DNA of 64,000 nt, taken from Tetrahymena elliotti 4EA (Eukaryota > Ciliophora > Oligohymenophorea > Hymenostomatida > Tetrahymenidae). The notes under the pieces are model-generated. The model had not been told where the DNA came from, ran no database searches, and saw only the letters and a list, made by a program, of their open reading frames with translations. Each line of letters begins with the position of its first letter. The first letter of the stretch is position 1. The position numbers and the translations under genes were made by a program. This document shows, piece by piece, positions 1-12,500 of the stretch. The stretch lies in the NCBI GenBank assembly GCA_000231825.2, contig JH720385.1, forward strand, positions 142,257-206,256. Direction: 5' to 3'.

Positions 1-1426
1 GGGTTAATTAAAATATAGATAATTCTGAAGAGAGGAAGAGTAAATTTGAATTATTAATTAGCACTTGATTTACTGGATTAAATTCTGTAAAAAATAATTC
101 AAAAGTATATATTTATGTTATTTACATATTGTCATCAAATTAATTTACTGATACATTTCCTTAAGAAGAAATTAATATTAAGTAGTTGTTAGAGATAAAC
201 CTATACTAATTATCTTGATTTACCTAAGAAATGTAAGATAAAATATTTTACTTTGTATCATAAATATACAAAATAGCTTCTCTATTACTAAAACTAAAGA
301 TTTAAATGCTGTTTGATGTTGTAGACAAAGGACTTGTTAGTATTTGTTATATAAAACTAACATGATATTATTACATTTCTCTACATTTCATGCCATCATA
401 TATAAAAAACGAAAATTTATTTGATATTTAAATTAAATAGATTGTATTAGTTAAATATAATACTTAATCAATACTGCTTCTAAATGTGCATTTGTATGAA
501 AAGTTACTCGGATCGTTTGTATCATCCCAAAAAACTATTTTATTGTCCTGACCATAGCTAATGAGCTAGCTATTTGATATAGTTAGTATCCCAGATATTG
601 GTTTTATGTGAGCCTCTTTAAATAGTTTGTATGAGGAGCTGATAAGAGTGGGTGTAGAAATTTGCTAATAAAGGGGCTGCTTTACTATTTCAGACAAATA
701 AACAATAGCGAAATTGTTTAAAATACCATTATTCTACATTAAAATGATAAATCTTTGATTGATTTAAGTAAGCTTGTAATAGCCAACTAAGTTGCTTGGT
801 AATATTATTTTATATATTATTTGATTGAATTTCAAATTCCAAATTATGAGCTAAGTTCTACTTATTGATATCAGGATTTCTTAGCCTTACGGATATTAAA
901 CAGGTTCAAAAATAGAGTTCCCTAAATCATTTATTTAATTCACGGTTAAATAATACATTGCTACTACTCCATCATCGTGACCTATTAATTTTCCTATTTT
1001 TTGATAATTTTGATCGTCTAATATTATTATATTTTCGCTATAAGATCCTCCAACCATACCTTAGACTAATATTTTACCAGATGATGTCGATATCATATTT
1101 AAAAATACATCAAAGTAACTCTACCCTTACTAATTGATTGCAGGGCAAGGAAGCATTTGCTAACAAGATTTTGTTTTTGAGTCTGAATAATAGGAATTAG
1201 GGCATATTGATAAACAAGAATCTGATTACTAATCGTAAGATTAGCCAAAACTACAAGAAGGATAGCAAGTGAATGTATTTTAATCCAGTATATAATTACT
1301 GGCGCATTCAGAGCAAGATCCTTCATAATTACACTAAATACAGTTTTTAGAGCAATCTGATGCTACTACTTACTTTAATTAATGAAAAATGTAAATAATA
1401 AAAAAACTAATTCCTATCAACTACAT
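1..1426 (-). CDS. Gene A: 5' part of a surface protein with Cys-rich head and WD-like propeller (partial)
   Basis: Read with the ciliate code, an ATG at 1426 opens a hydrophobic signal peptide (MQLIGISFFIIYIF) followed by a Cys-rich stretch with the pattern DCSKNCIQC...CSECASNY. After that comes repeated beta-propeller-like sequence. The frame stays open to the window edge, so the 3' end is missing. The whole stretch aligns with 13845-15270 (the 5' end of gene B) at an offset of 13844, with most bases the same by eye, so this is a recent paralogue. The start is supported because both copies have a signal peptide beginning at the same ATG. It is probably a secreted or membrane surface protein; whether it also has gene B's membrane part cannot be seen here. 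No function is assigned. Confidence 0.8.
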
Positions 1427-3547
1427 CTTATTAACCTATTTTGCTAATTATTGTTGATTTCTTAATTAACTTTTTAAATTATTTGAAAGTAATAATTTTT
1501 AGTATAAAAGAATAATGCATAAAGATGTACTTATGAATAATTTAAATGTCTAAAGTCTTTTCTAATAATTTTACTTGAAATTAAATAAAAACAAGCTTAA
1601 TTAAAACCGAAAAAAAAAATCAATCAACTCCAAAAAGCAAAAAGGAAGGGAAGAAGTAAACAACGAAAGAATTTTTTGTAAAATAAATTCATGAATTGCA
1701 AACTGTTTGTATTTTTGCTTATATTTTAATATAGATTTTTTTATACAAACAAAATTTTTTTTTTCTACATTCTGACATTCTAGATTAATTATTTATTATA
1801 ATTTTTAATCATCTTACGAATCACTAAAAATCAAGAGATTATAACTTTTTGGCTATTATTATTATTATTTTTCTTTGTAATATAATTAATTTCTATCATT
1901 AACATTTAAACTTTTAGAATTAAGAAAAATATATTTTGGTTTCAAGTGAATAAAGAAAAGAATGAAATTGTCAAGCTAAAGTCAGTTATTTATTTCACAA
2001 AATTATTTAGTTAAATTTGTAAAAATAATACAAGAGTTTATTTCTTTACATATTTAAAAATCGCTTTTATTTTTTTCGCTCAAGAATCAAGATTTAGATA
2101 TTTGGTTAATACAAACACTAATATTAATGCGCTTCTTTGACTAATTTTAGAAGAGCAAGCAATTTGAGTAGGAGAATCGGAGTATTTTTGCTTTAATTAA
2201 AAGTCTTAAAATCCATTTATAGTCCCATTTATTTGAAAAATTTGATTTAATATTAGAAATATTAACAATGATTTCTTTATTTAGAGGGAATAGCTGAGTC
2301 TAAAGAGATTAAGGAGGAGTTAAATTTTATTGATTAGCGAATTTTGATATCTCTATATTAATGCTTTTCACCCATACATATTATTATCAATTTTAAAAAT
2401 TTAAATGTAATGTAATCTGATCATCAAAAATTTAAAAAGCCTTTCTCAATTTTAAAAATCAATCAAAAATATCAAATAATTGATTATTTTATTAGGAAAA
2501 ATTAAGATTAAAAAATTAAAAAAATTATTTTTTTGATGATAAATAAATGAATTCTATAGATGTTTTTTTGAAATTATAAAATTGTAGAAATAAGTTTAAA
2601 TTATTATTAATGTTATAAAAATGTTTTATTTTCTTACAAATAACTTAATAGATGAAGTGAAAATAAATATATTTTAATTTTAAATCTTATTTAATAACCC
2701 AAAAAATGAAATTTGTTTGTTTGTTTGTTTCTCAAATTATTCTGTATTTTATTATTTAAATTTTTTCAGAAATAATTTAACATCATATTATATTTATCAT
2801 TAAAAAAAAGTTAACGACATTTTCCATATTCGTTATTATCTAATTATTTTGCTTTCAATTTAATTTCATAAAAAATAAATTGATTTTAATAAAGTAAAAA
2901 TAGTTTTTAATAAATAAATACTTTATTTTAAAAGTTAAAGAATGAATAATTTTTTTGGGTTTACCAGATAGATATTTGGTTCATTTTTAATTTTTATTTG
3001 TTATTCTATTTTTCCATTTTCTAATTAAATTCATATTTTTATCTTTTTCTTTCAATATTTATTATTCAATATTTTATTTAATAATTTCTAAAGGTGGAAA
3101 ATATTAGTGATACATACATGTATTTGTGCAAATAAATACACTCAGATTACATCTTAAAAATTAGATTTAATAGAGATATTCTATCTATTTGGGATAGATA
3201 TCTCATGTTATTAGTTATAAGTCAAGGTAAACATTATTTACCAAAATAGGTATGTAACATTGAAAAACTCTAGCAGTAAAAGCTCTAATAAACCTTTATT
3301 TATTATAATAGTTTTCTAGAAATAACTTTATTTCTATTTAGATGAATTATTTTCTACTCAATTTAGATATTAATAAAGCTAATTTCTGATAAACTAAAAG
3401 AAAAAAAACATCCTCAAATTTTTCTTAAATTTTTATCAATTAGAAATAAAATTTTAAATCAATATCATCAAAAAAGAATATTAAAATATTTATTAGAAAA
3501 ATTAACAAAAATATGAAATATAAAATTTTTTATTAATAAGGATTAAT
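1427..3547. other. Intergenic, AT-rich; upstream of gene A, downstream of gene B
   Basis: I see no open frame with coding-like composition on either strand. The first ~150-200 bases next to gene A still resemble the region upstream of gene B (15271 to about 15480), so the duplication took some promoter sequence with it. A short TTTG microsatellite lies at 2712-2730. Confidence 0.6.
2712..2730. repeat. TTTG microsatellite
   Basis: Between four and five tandem TTTG units in non-coding sequence. It is probably slippage noise in an AT-rich spacer. Confidence 0.8.
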
Positions 3548-6500
3548 TCATTTGAAGAGTTGCTAAATAAATTTTTATTTATATTTGGCCTTTGATATTT
3601 TTTGTAATTTATGATCTTTTTTTTCTTCTATTTAGATTTTATAAGCTAAGCAAAGATATAAATTTTCTATGACTCTGATTTAAAATAACTGCATTATTAT
3701 TAGTTTATTCATTAGGAACTTCAAGGTGTCAATTTTTTGAACCTTCTATTTAAATTTCCTGATTCCAAATCTTTCTAAAAGCTTTGAGATTTTATTCAAT
3801 CTTGGTAGATTGTATATATTGTCTAATGGCCCATGATTAGAGTTCCTTATATTGTGAATTAATCTTTAAATATAGTTTTTGTAAAATTTTAATTTAAACT
3901 GGGAATTCTTTTATTTTTAATAATTTATTTATTTATTCAGTTTATTACTATTATAATCATAAGAATCTCCACTTTATTTAAATGTTATAAAAGTTTTTTA
4001 GGAGTTTCAACTTTGCTTTAAGCTGAATGAACATTTGTAATTTACACTTAATTCTCTTCCTCTGCTATTTTTTCTATTTTAGAATCTCAATCTTGAGAGG
4101 AGTTATCTTTTTTTGATTCTTGTTCTTTTGGGCTTTTGCTCTCTTCTTTTGAGAAAGCTATTTCTTACAATTCAATTTTTACATCATCTTAACTAATAGT
4201 CTAGTTTTATTCAACTGTATTTTCTTAATTTAATTCAATATTAGCCTCATTTTCAATGAAACAGTTTAAATATTGCTCTAAGTAATATTCGTATTAAGGA
4301 GTTATTTATTCCTTTGATTATGGAGGATCTTAGTCCTTTGCATTGTGTGCATCTGAGATATTTTGATTAATGAAACTCTACTCATTGATTTGATCTTTTT
4401 GCTCATATTTTATCAAATTCAGATGCTTATCTGATTCATTCTTTTTAGCAATAAATAACTTACATAAGAATAAATGAAATAAATTTTAAAATAAAATTTT
4501 ACACTTGAGTGAGTAGATTCATTTTCTTTTTTCAAGGAGTTTAATTATATACTAATTTCTACTTATTGAGGTGGGATATCTTTAAATTTAGAAATATCAT
4601 TTGAATCCTTATCAGTATAAACAGTATTTGTGTTAGCTTCTTCATCTATCTGTTTTGTTTATTCTTCTTTCTCATTATTTTTGGTTTCTGAAAAATCATC
4701 TTTTGGAACATCTTTAACCATAATTAAAGGGTTTTCTTTAAGATAATTTTAATTTCCTAAAGATCTACTTTAATCAAAATTATCAATAATCTAATTTTAA
4801 ATATATTTCCATTATTATTGATTGACTAGAGATGAATTTTAATTATTTTAGAGAGTTTGTTAAGTTTATAGATTTGATATTGTTACACTAGTAGATGAAG
4901 TAACTTTTTTCAAGCTTTTGCTGATTATTCCTGACCTGAAAAGATAATTGGAATTAGTTAAATTTAAATTCTATGTAGCTGTTTAATTTTATAAAGGTGC
5001 TTATTCAACACTTCTATTACTAAACAAAGGAGATAAATTTTAGTTATATGATGTTATTTAATTTCTTGGGCTTACAAGCTTAAATTAACTCTCATTGACT
5101 TCATCTTTTTTATTTAAATTATAGTTTAAATTAATTCCTTTAATTAAACATTTACCTTTAATTCCCAATAATGATATAGTTTGGCTATTAGCCTAATTGG
5201 TTTTTTTATTAGCGATTTACAGAGACTAACAGGCACTATCTGATTTATCTAAAATTTTTTCTTTTTTCTCAATAATACTAATATTCTCTTTTTTTTGAAA
5301 AAATAATTTTTAATCTAAATCCAATAAAAACTAAATTTACTTATTGAATCATCTATTTTATTTTCTTGATTAAATAACTTTTCATTAAATTTGCTCTTAG
5401 CATACTCTATTGAATTAGAAAAAGTCAAGGCTTAATATATTATTAAAATGTCTTTTAAAATTACCTTATCCAATTATCTATTATGATGACTTAATAGGAG
5501 CACTTTAAATATGGCTTTATGAGGTCACAATCTGAGATGATATACCAAATATTTTGTCCCTAATTATTCCTCTTTCTCTTTCTATTTTTAAATTATGTAT
5601 TAAACTATTAACTTTTTTCCAGTTCTAGAAGGTTTTTAATTGAATATTCTTCTGAACAGTTAAGTATGGTTTTAAGAAGTGGAAATGCTTCAATAGCTTT
5701 AATTTTATAAAATCAAATTATTTCTTGAAACTTATTTAAATTTTCGCCTTTAGAACTTCAAAAAATAGAAAAGCTAGATAGCAATTATGTATTCCAAGCA
5801 GTATTATGTAGAAGATATATTACTAAGCTAAATCAGGTCTATTATATAAGAATATATTCATAAGGACCAAAACAATTAAGACTACAGTTGAAACTCTATC
5901 TACTTTTTAGAAGTATATCATTTAGTAAGGAATAAATTTTACCAATATGACTAAATAAAGTAAGAAAACAATCAAAGCAAAAACCAATTTATTGACTTTT
6001 AAATTAAAAAATAATATTTAAAATTCCTTTTCTAAATAATATTTAACATACACTATCCTCATTAATTAAGATTTTTCTCAGCCCATTTATTGAAATTAAA
6101 TTTAAATATATTTTTATAATTTTTAAGATATATGGATGTCTCTTAATTAATGAGGATTAAGATTTATAACAATTTAAAATTAAAATTTGTTTGTTTCTCC
6201 AATATTAAAAATAATTAAATAACTATTTGAAATATGAATCCCAACAATAAAAATAAAAATAAAGAAAATTTACCATAAGGATCTCCATAGAAATTATAAA
6301 TACAAACTAATAAAATTTTCATGTAACTTTTAACAAACTCCCAATAGTAGCTTTTTGTTTTGTAATCTTAGTATAGGAATCCATAGATTAGCCTTATTCC
6401 AGCATTATCCAATTTATCTTAATTTTTAATTAGCTTATGCAAAATATAAAAAGGAATAGCAAAACCCCAAATTAAGAGCCCAGGAATTAAAACAAATCCA

Positions 6501-9500
6501 ATAAATTTCTTATGTATTGGAGTGTAGCATTTGAAAGAGATATCTTATAAAATATATTTTTCTTCATCAATTACTCTGCAAGACATAGCTCCGAGTAAAT
6601 TGGATATCATATTTGGCTGTATGAAAACGAATAAAAAAACTAAACCACTATATATGTAGGACTAAATTTAAAAATAAAAATTAATATGATAAATATCATA
6701 AAATAATTAAAAAAAACAATTTACCATATTATGTCTCATAAATCTGAATTTTACAAAAATTATATAAATTATTGATATTCCAAATATGTAAAGAAAAGGT
6801 ATGCTTAAACCCCAAAAAATTCTCATAAATACTATTGGTATATCCTTTTAATTTACATTAATAAGGTAGCAATCTAAAAAGTAGATCATATTCTATATTG
6901 GGTTACCTAAAAAGTAAAAAAATTAATTTCAATTTATTTTAAAGCAATTTTTTTACCAACATATTCAGGGAAGAAAGTAAGCCATGAAGGTAGATCAACT
7001 TTAACTGTGTTAACTAGTTGAGCTATTTAAACGTAGTTCATCATAGCTTTCATATTCATATTAGTAGTATCTAGAAATGAAGACTTGCTAATAGGAATGA
7101 ATTTCATTTTTCTAAGATAATATCCAATAACAATTAACTCACTAATACTCCAAGCTATTTTTATGCTAATAAGTACATAAACAATCATTCCTAAAATAAT
7201 AGATATTGTGGGTATTAAATTAGTAGGTTTTAATAATTCTGAACATTTCTTGCAATTAAATGATCCATCACTGTAATATTTTTCAGGCCAAAAATCTGCT
7301 TAGATATCACATTATTCACATAAAGGACCAACATGACCCACTAAACAATATCCTTCACTTTCAGTTCCAATACAATTAGATTATTTATTAGCGCACTCTA
7401 CTATTGAGTCAGTTAAATTAGTAGATTTCCAATAACCTGGCTTTAATGTCATTTAGTTCCTATAACAACGTAGAGCATCATCTGGACATCTTTAGCATTA
7501 CTAATTCAAATATGTTTCTAATAATATTTTAAAATTGAGATTATCAAAAATATAATATACCTTTATCAGGCTCTACTATAGAGTATGTTTCATCCAGACA
7601 TTCTTAGCAATAGAATATACTACCTTACAATCTATAAAGTTCACCAACAATGCATTTCCTAAAATCAACAATAAAAGTTATATGGAAAGGACCTATGAAA
7701 ATAAAAAAGTATTAAAAAAAAAAAAATTTGAATTTTAATTCTACCTGACTTGATCTCTCTATTTTCTAATGTGGGATTAGTCACTTTGAGAATTGATTCA
7801 CTTTTTATGTAAAATATATTTTAAGTTTCAGGGTTTGCAACAACTTGCATAGATTAAATTATGAAAGATTTAGATGTAGAGTTAAAATTTAGATAATCAG
7901 TAATATATTATCCAAATATTTTAATATCTGATTTGCTTGTATCTGCTTTTATATTGAAGCTTATTATTTCATTTTAAATAGATGGAGGATATAAATCTTT
8001 TTTAACTAAATCAGGATCAAAGGATAGAGGATTGCCTTCATCATCTATCAACTAAAATTAGAAACTAAAAGATTGTCCACTTTAAAATTCACTTACAGAG
8101 CAAGTTTAAAGATTAAGTTAATCATTTTTTACAGTATCTGGCAATGATGCAGATTTTGTTACATCTATATAAGAGACACTAGATTTTATAATTTTTATAT
8201 TACTTACCATTGATCCATAATTATTACTGTGAACTGTAGCTTCATTCTTTGAAATTATATTTTAAGATACATCAAGAATTCTTCTCTATTAAGCGTCATC
8301 AATCTTTGAACTTTATTTCATCAAATAGATAAAAACAGGTTCAATTTTTAAATATCTAATCCCTCCTCCTATTTAAGCTTTATTATATTAAATAGTAGTA
8401 TTTTCCATAATAAGATTGGTCTAATCTAAGAAAATTGCTCCTCCACTCAAACTAGCTAAATTACTCTTAAATACCGAATTGAAAATCTAGGTGCTGTTAT
8501 AAAATGAATTTTTGATAGATAAAGCTCCTCCATTCGATGCAGAGCAGAAACTAAATTCAGTAAGGTTAAGGATCAATTATTAAGATTCAATCACTTAAAG
8601 AGCTGCTCCATCGCATTAATCACAAGTTATATTTTTAAATAAACAGAAAGCTAATTTATAGGAATTACCTTTTAGATAAATCAAAGGAGATTTTAAATTA
8701 GTGATATTTTCATATGTAGAATTCTCAAGAGAAAATGCTCCTTCAAACTGATAGTAAGTTTATTGATTTTTTGTATATGAGTTTAACACTTAAGAAAATG
8801 AAATTCCTGATATATTATTTACTGTGATGGTATTTAATTAAAAGTTATACACTGTCTATGATGAAATAATATATGCCTGTTAACTATTTTCACTGTTTTA
8901 ACTTAAATTTGTAAAAGAGCTATTTTCAATATATATTTTTTGAACATTTTTGAAAACTATTAAATTACTAAGGGTTATTGAAGAAGATAATACTTATATT
9001 TAATCTAAAATGAGGTTTTTTATATAAACATAATTAACCTTTTCAAAAGTCAAAAATTAGGAGTCATCATATAATTTGACATTTTGTATAAATAAATTAC
9101 TTATGTAAATAGTATCAGAGTTTGAAATATTGAATAAAATGCTTTACCCTTTTAAATCTAAAGATTAAATTGTAATATTTTCAAGTATAATACTTTCTAA
9201 ATTGTTAAGCTAAAATTAAAACTTATTACCAGTATTTTTTAAAGCTATATTTTCAAATTTAATTATTTTAGTCTCTTGATTAAATTTAATTTCTTGAGCT
9301 TAACTAATATCAAGATCATAATTTCTTACTTACACCAAATTTAGTTTACTTAAATAAAAAGAGTCATTAATGATATTCATTAAAGCTTTACTTTTAGATC
9401 CAGAGTAAACTACTTATGAATTGATAGATGCAAAATCAGGGTCATAATAAAATTTTTAAGTAACTTCAATCTTTTTTATAAAAGTTTTAAAAAATTAATT

Positions 9501-12500
9501 TTTATTATCATTTAACTAATATATTTTTCTATAGTATTTAAGAATTAATTTAATCATTTTAAATCTCAAAAAAAAAAAAATTTTTCAAAATAAATTGATG
9601 AAATTTGAAAATTATCAGTAAAAATAATGACTTTAAATTTAAGTATTATCACACATTAAGTTAAGTTTAAAATTGATTTTTTTTTGTATTTTCCTAAACA
9701 AATAAGAAGCTATAAAATATTAAAATTCAATTTTACTTCTTTGTAATTTCTTTTTTTAAAAGTTTTCTAAATATTTTATATGTTGATTTTTTTTAAATTG
9801 TTATGATCATAAAAAATGTAAAGAAAGAAAATGAATAATTTACTTGCAAAAGAGTTTATTGCATTTAAAGGCTCAATAGCTAAAAAGATTACTAAAATTC
9901 ATTTAATTATTCTTAAATTTTGTCAAAAGTATCAGCAGGAGGAAGCTCTTTATAACATTTCAATTAGTTTAATTATTAAGAAAGTTAATTCTTGTTTGAA
10001 TTCTAGATAAAGAAATTATAATTAAAATAATCTCCATTTGAGATTCCAAAAATTTATGTTGAATAGTAGTTTGTTTTAGAATCAAATACTTAATTTTTAA
10101 AAGCTATAATTGGATAAGATTTAGAAAATTAATTTACTATACTCCAATTATTTCTAATCTTATTTTATTATAAGATAGAAAATGAATCAAATTGTGTTAC
10201 GTAAAGATACATCTATCCTTCTACTGAGATAATTTCCTATGATTTTAATGTTTGCAACATATTAATATCTCTGATACTTTACTTAAGTTATAATTTATCT
10301 AAAGTATAGATATTTATCTAAAAATAGGCCTAAACTACTAATTCATCATTTTAAATCTTCATTACTAAATGCTAGCCCTTTGTTGGAGAAGGAATTATTG
10401 TTATTAATTGTGGAGTATCTAATGTCAACGTATTATTTGGATATGTCACATTATAAGTGAAGACTCTAATTTTTGGAAATAAGTTACGAACATTTAGAAC
10501 AAATAATCTATTATACTTGTAATCAAACTACATCTAGTAAACTGGATCTGATATTGTTAATTATAGTCTTCTTGCTTAGGTATTCATATAGTCAGTTTAA
10601 TTTGAAAAATCTAGATAGAATATCATTGCTCCAGTTTCTAAATGATGGATTAAGATTTTATTTACATAATCATAATCAATAATATTCAAATTTGGAATGC
10701 TTGAGTATTATTATAATAAAACATCAGCAACAACATCTATCCTTTAGATAGAGGCATCCATTAATTGAATTATAATTTATTTCATGTCGGTTATTGATAC
10801 AATTTGTTTTACTTTTGTAGTAAATTAAAAGTTGAATGTTTTTATTTAAACGAGAGGATCATAAGATAATTTCAATAGCTAAATTTAGAATGTTTCACAA
10901 AATAAAAACTAGTCCAAAAAATAAGCATTCTTAATAACAATATTTACTTAATTTAACTTTTACAGATCATTTGATAGATCTCCAAATTAAATTACTTACT
11001 ATTCAGTAATTACATAAAAGAATCCTTAGTAAAATTTGGTTTATCTTACTAAAGTTAGGCTCTAAACAAATTTTTATTATTAGTTTTAAGTATTGAATTG
11101 CCATGCATTATTATCAATATCTATGTGATATAACATTTGAGAATTTTAACTGTAAAAATAATTTGGCTATTTTTACTAAACTATGTTCGTCATAATTTTA
11201 TCTGTATTGAATGAATAATCCATTTAAAAAATTCTATTTTTATATATTAAAAAGAAATGAATAAATGTTTTATTTCTTGTAAAAAATATTACTCTAAGTT
11301 AGTGTTATCTATATGGCACATGAGATTATGTTCTTAGATAAATAAAACGTTTTTAACAGGTGGGGCATATTTTTTGGTAAAATAATTTGAATAAATAAAT
11401 GTCCTAACATCAACTGCCAAGATAGTAAATACTAGAGGTTTATAAATTAATAGTTAATAACGACCTTCATCTAGAAAAACCATATCAATATTTCCATTTT
11501 CTAAATTTTATGAATTGAGGATTTGTTTAAGTAAAACTCCAGTTGATAGGCTATGTACAGCAAGACGAAAGTTTAATACATCTTTATACTATTCGCTATA
11601 TATGTAAATATGATCCATCTTTTCAAAAACTATAAAATTAGTAATTAGAGGATTTGATGCCTCAATAGATAAAATAAATTGCTGAGTCTTTCTATCCATT
11701 ACAACTAATAACGAAAATTAATAAGAATAACATTTTGCATTTATGAATTTCATTCCTTAAATATTTTAAGTATGAAAGCTAAGTGTTTTTTCAAAGGCAA
11801 AAGTTTTAAAGTTGTAAGTCTGAAGAGAGTATATTGTGTTACTTAGGATTTTAACATAGAACTTTCCATAAAATGGATTTAAATCTACATACAAATCTAC
11901 CATATTTGGTATTACATAAGAAGCAGAAGTATTTTACAAAATAGGAGGGTTAGCATTAGGAACATCATAATAATAATGCATAAATAAAGCTTAATTATTA
12001 TTGATTGAAATGATTCTTTTATTTACAGGGTCATGATAAAAAGAAACAACCTAATATGGTATTTATTAATCAGGAGGAATCGAAGAAATGCTGTCATTAT
12101 ACTTTTTTTATTCTTATATATGAGTATCTATCACATATAATAAAGTTAAATTAGAATACTACCAAACTACAAAAGTCATATCTGTAGAATAGCTTATAAT
12201 TCTATCAGCATCTACATCCAAGAAAGCTTTTATAACATTTTAAGTTTAACCTCCTTTGAATTAATTAATTACTGTTCCATTCATATCCCATCTAAAAAAA
12301 TTATTAGTTGTATCATTGCTGTAAGATACTATCCAATTATTCTTTGTGTCTATTATAATATCATTAATTGTTGAGTTATGAGCTCCTGAATAGGTTTTTG
12401 GTTTAGTCATATCAATAGTGGAAATTTAATGAATAATCTTTTATTATTAAAAAAATTGAGATTAATTTTGATCATTTTTTCTGAATCTAAAGAAGATATA

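Noticed and set aside
1..30. Leading GGGTTAATTAAAA as telomere or chromosome-end sequence
   Set aside because: The same bases occur at 13845 inside gene B, so this is coding sequence; no GGGGTT repeats are present.
3729..3731. TGA at 3731-3729 as the end of gene B
   Set aside because: It belongs to a frame that does not contain the conserved-looking KLLERFGIRKFK stretch; the phase-0 splice of a 37-base intron leads to another frame ending at 3548.
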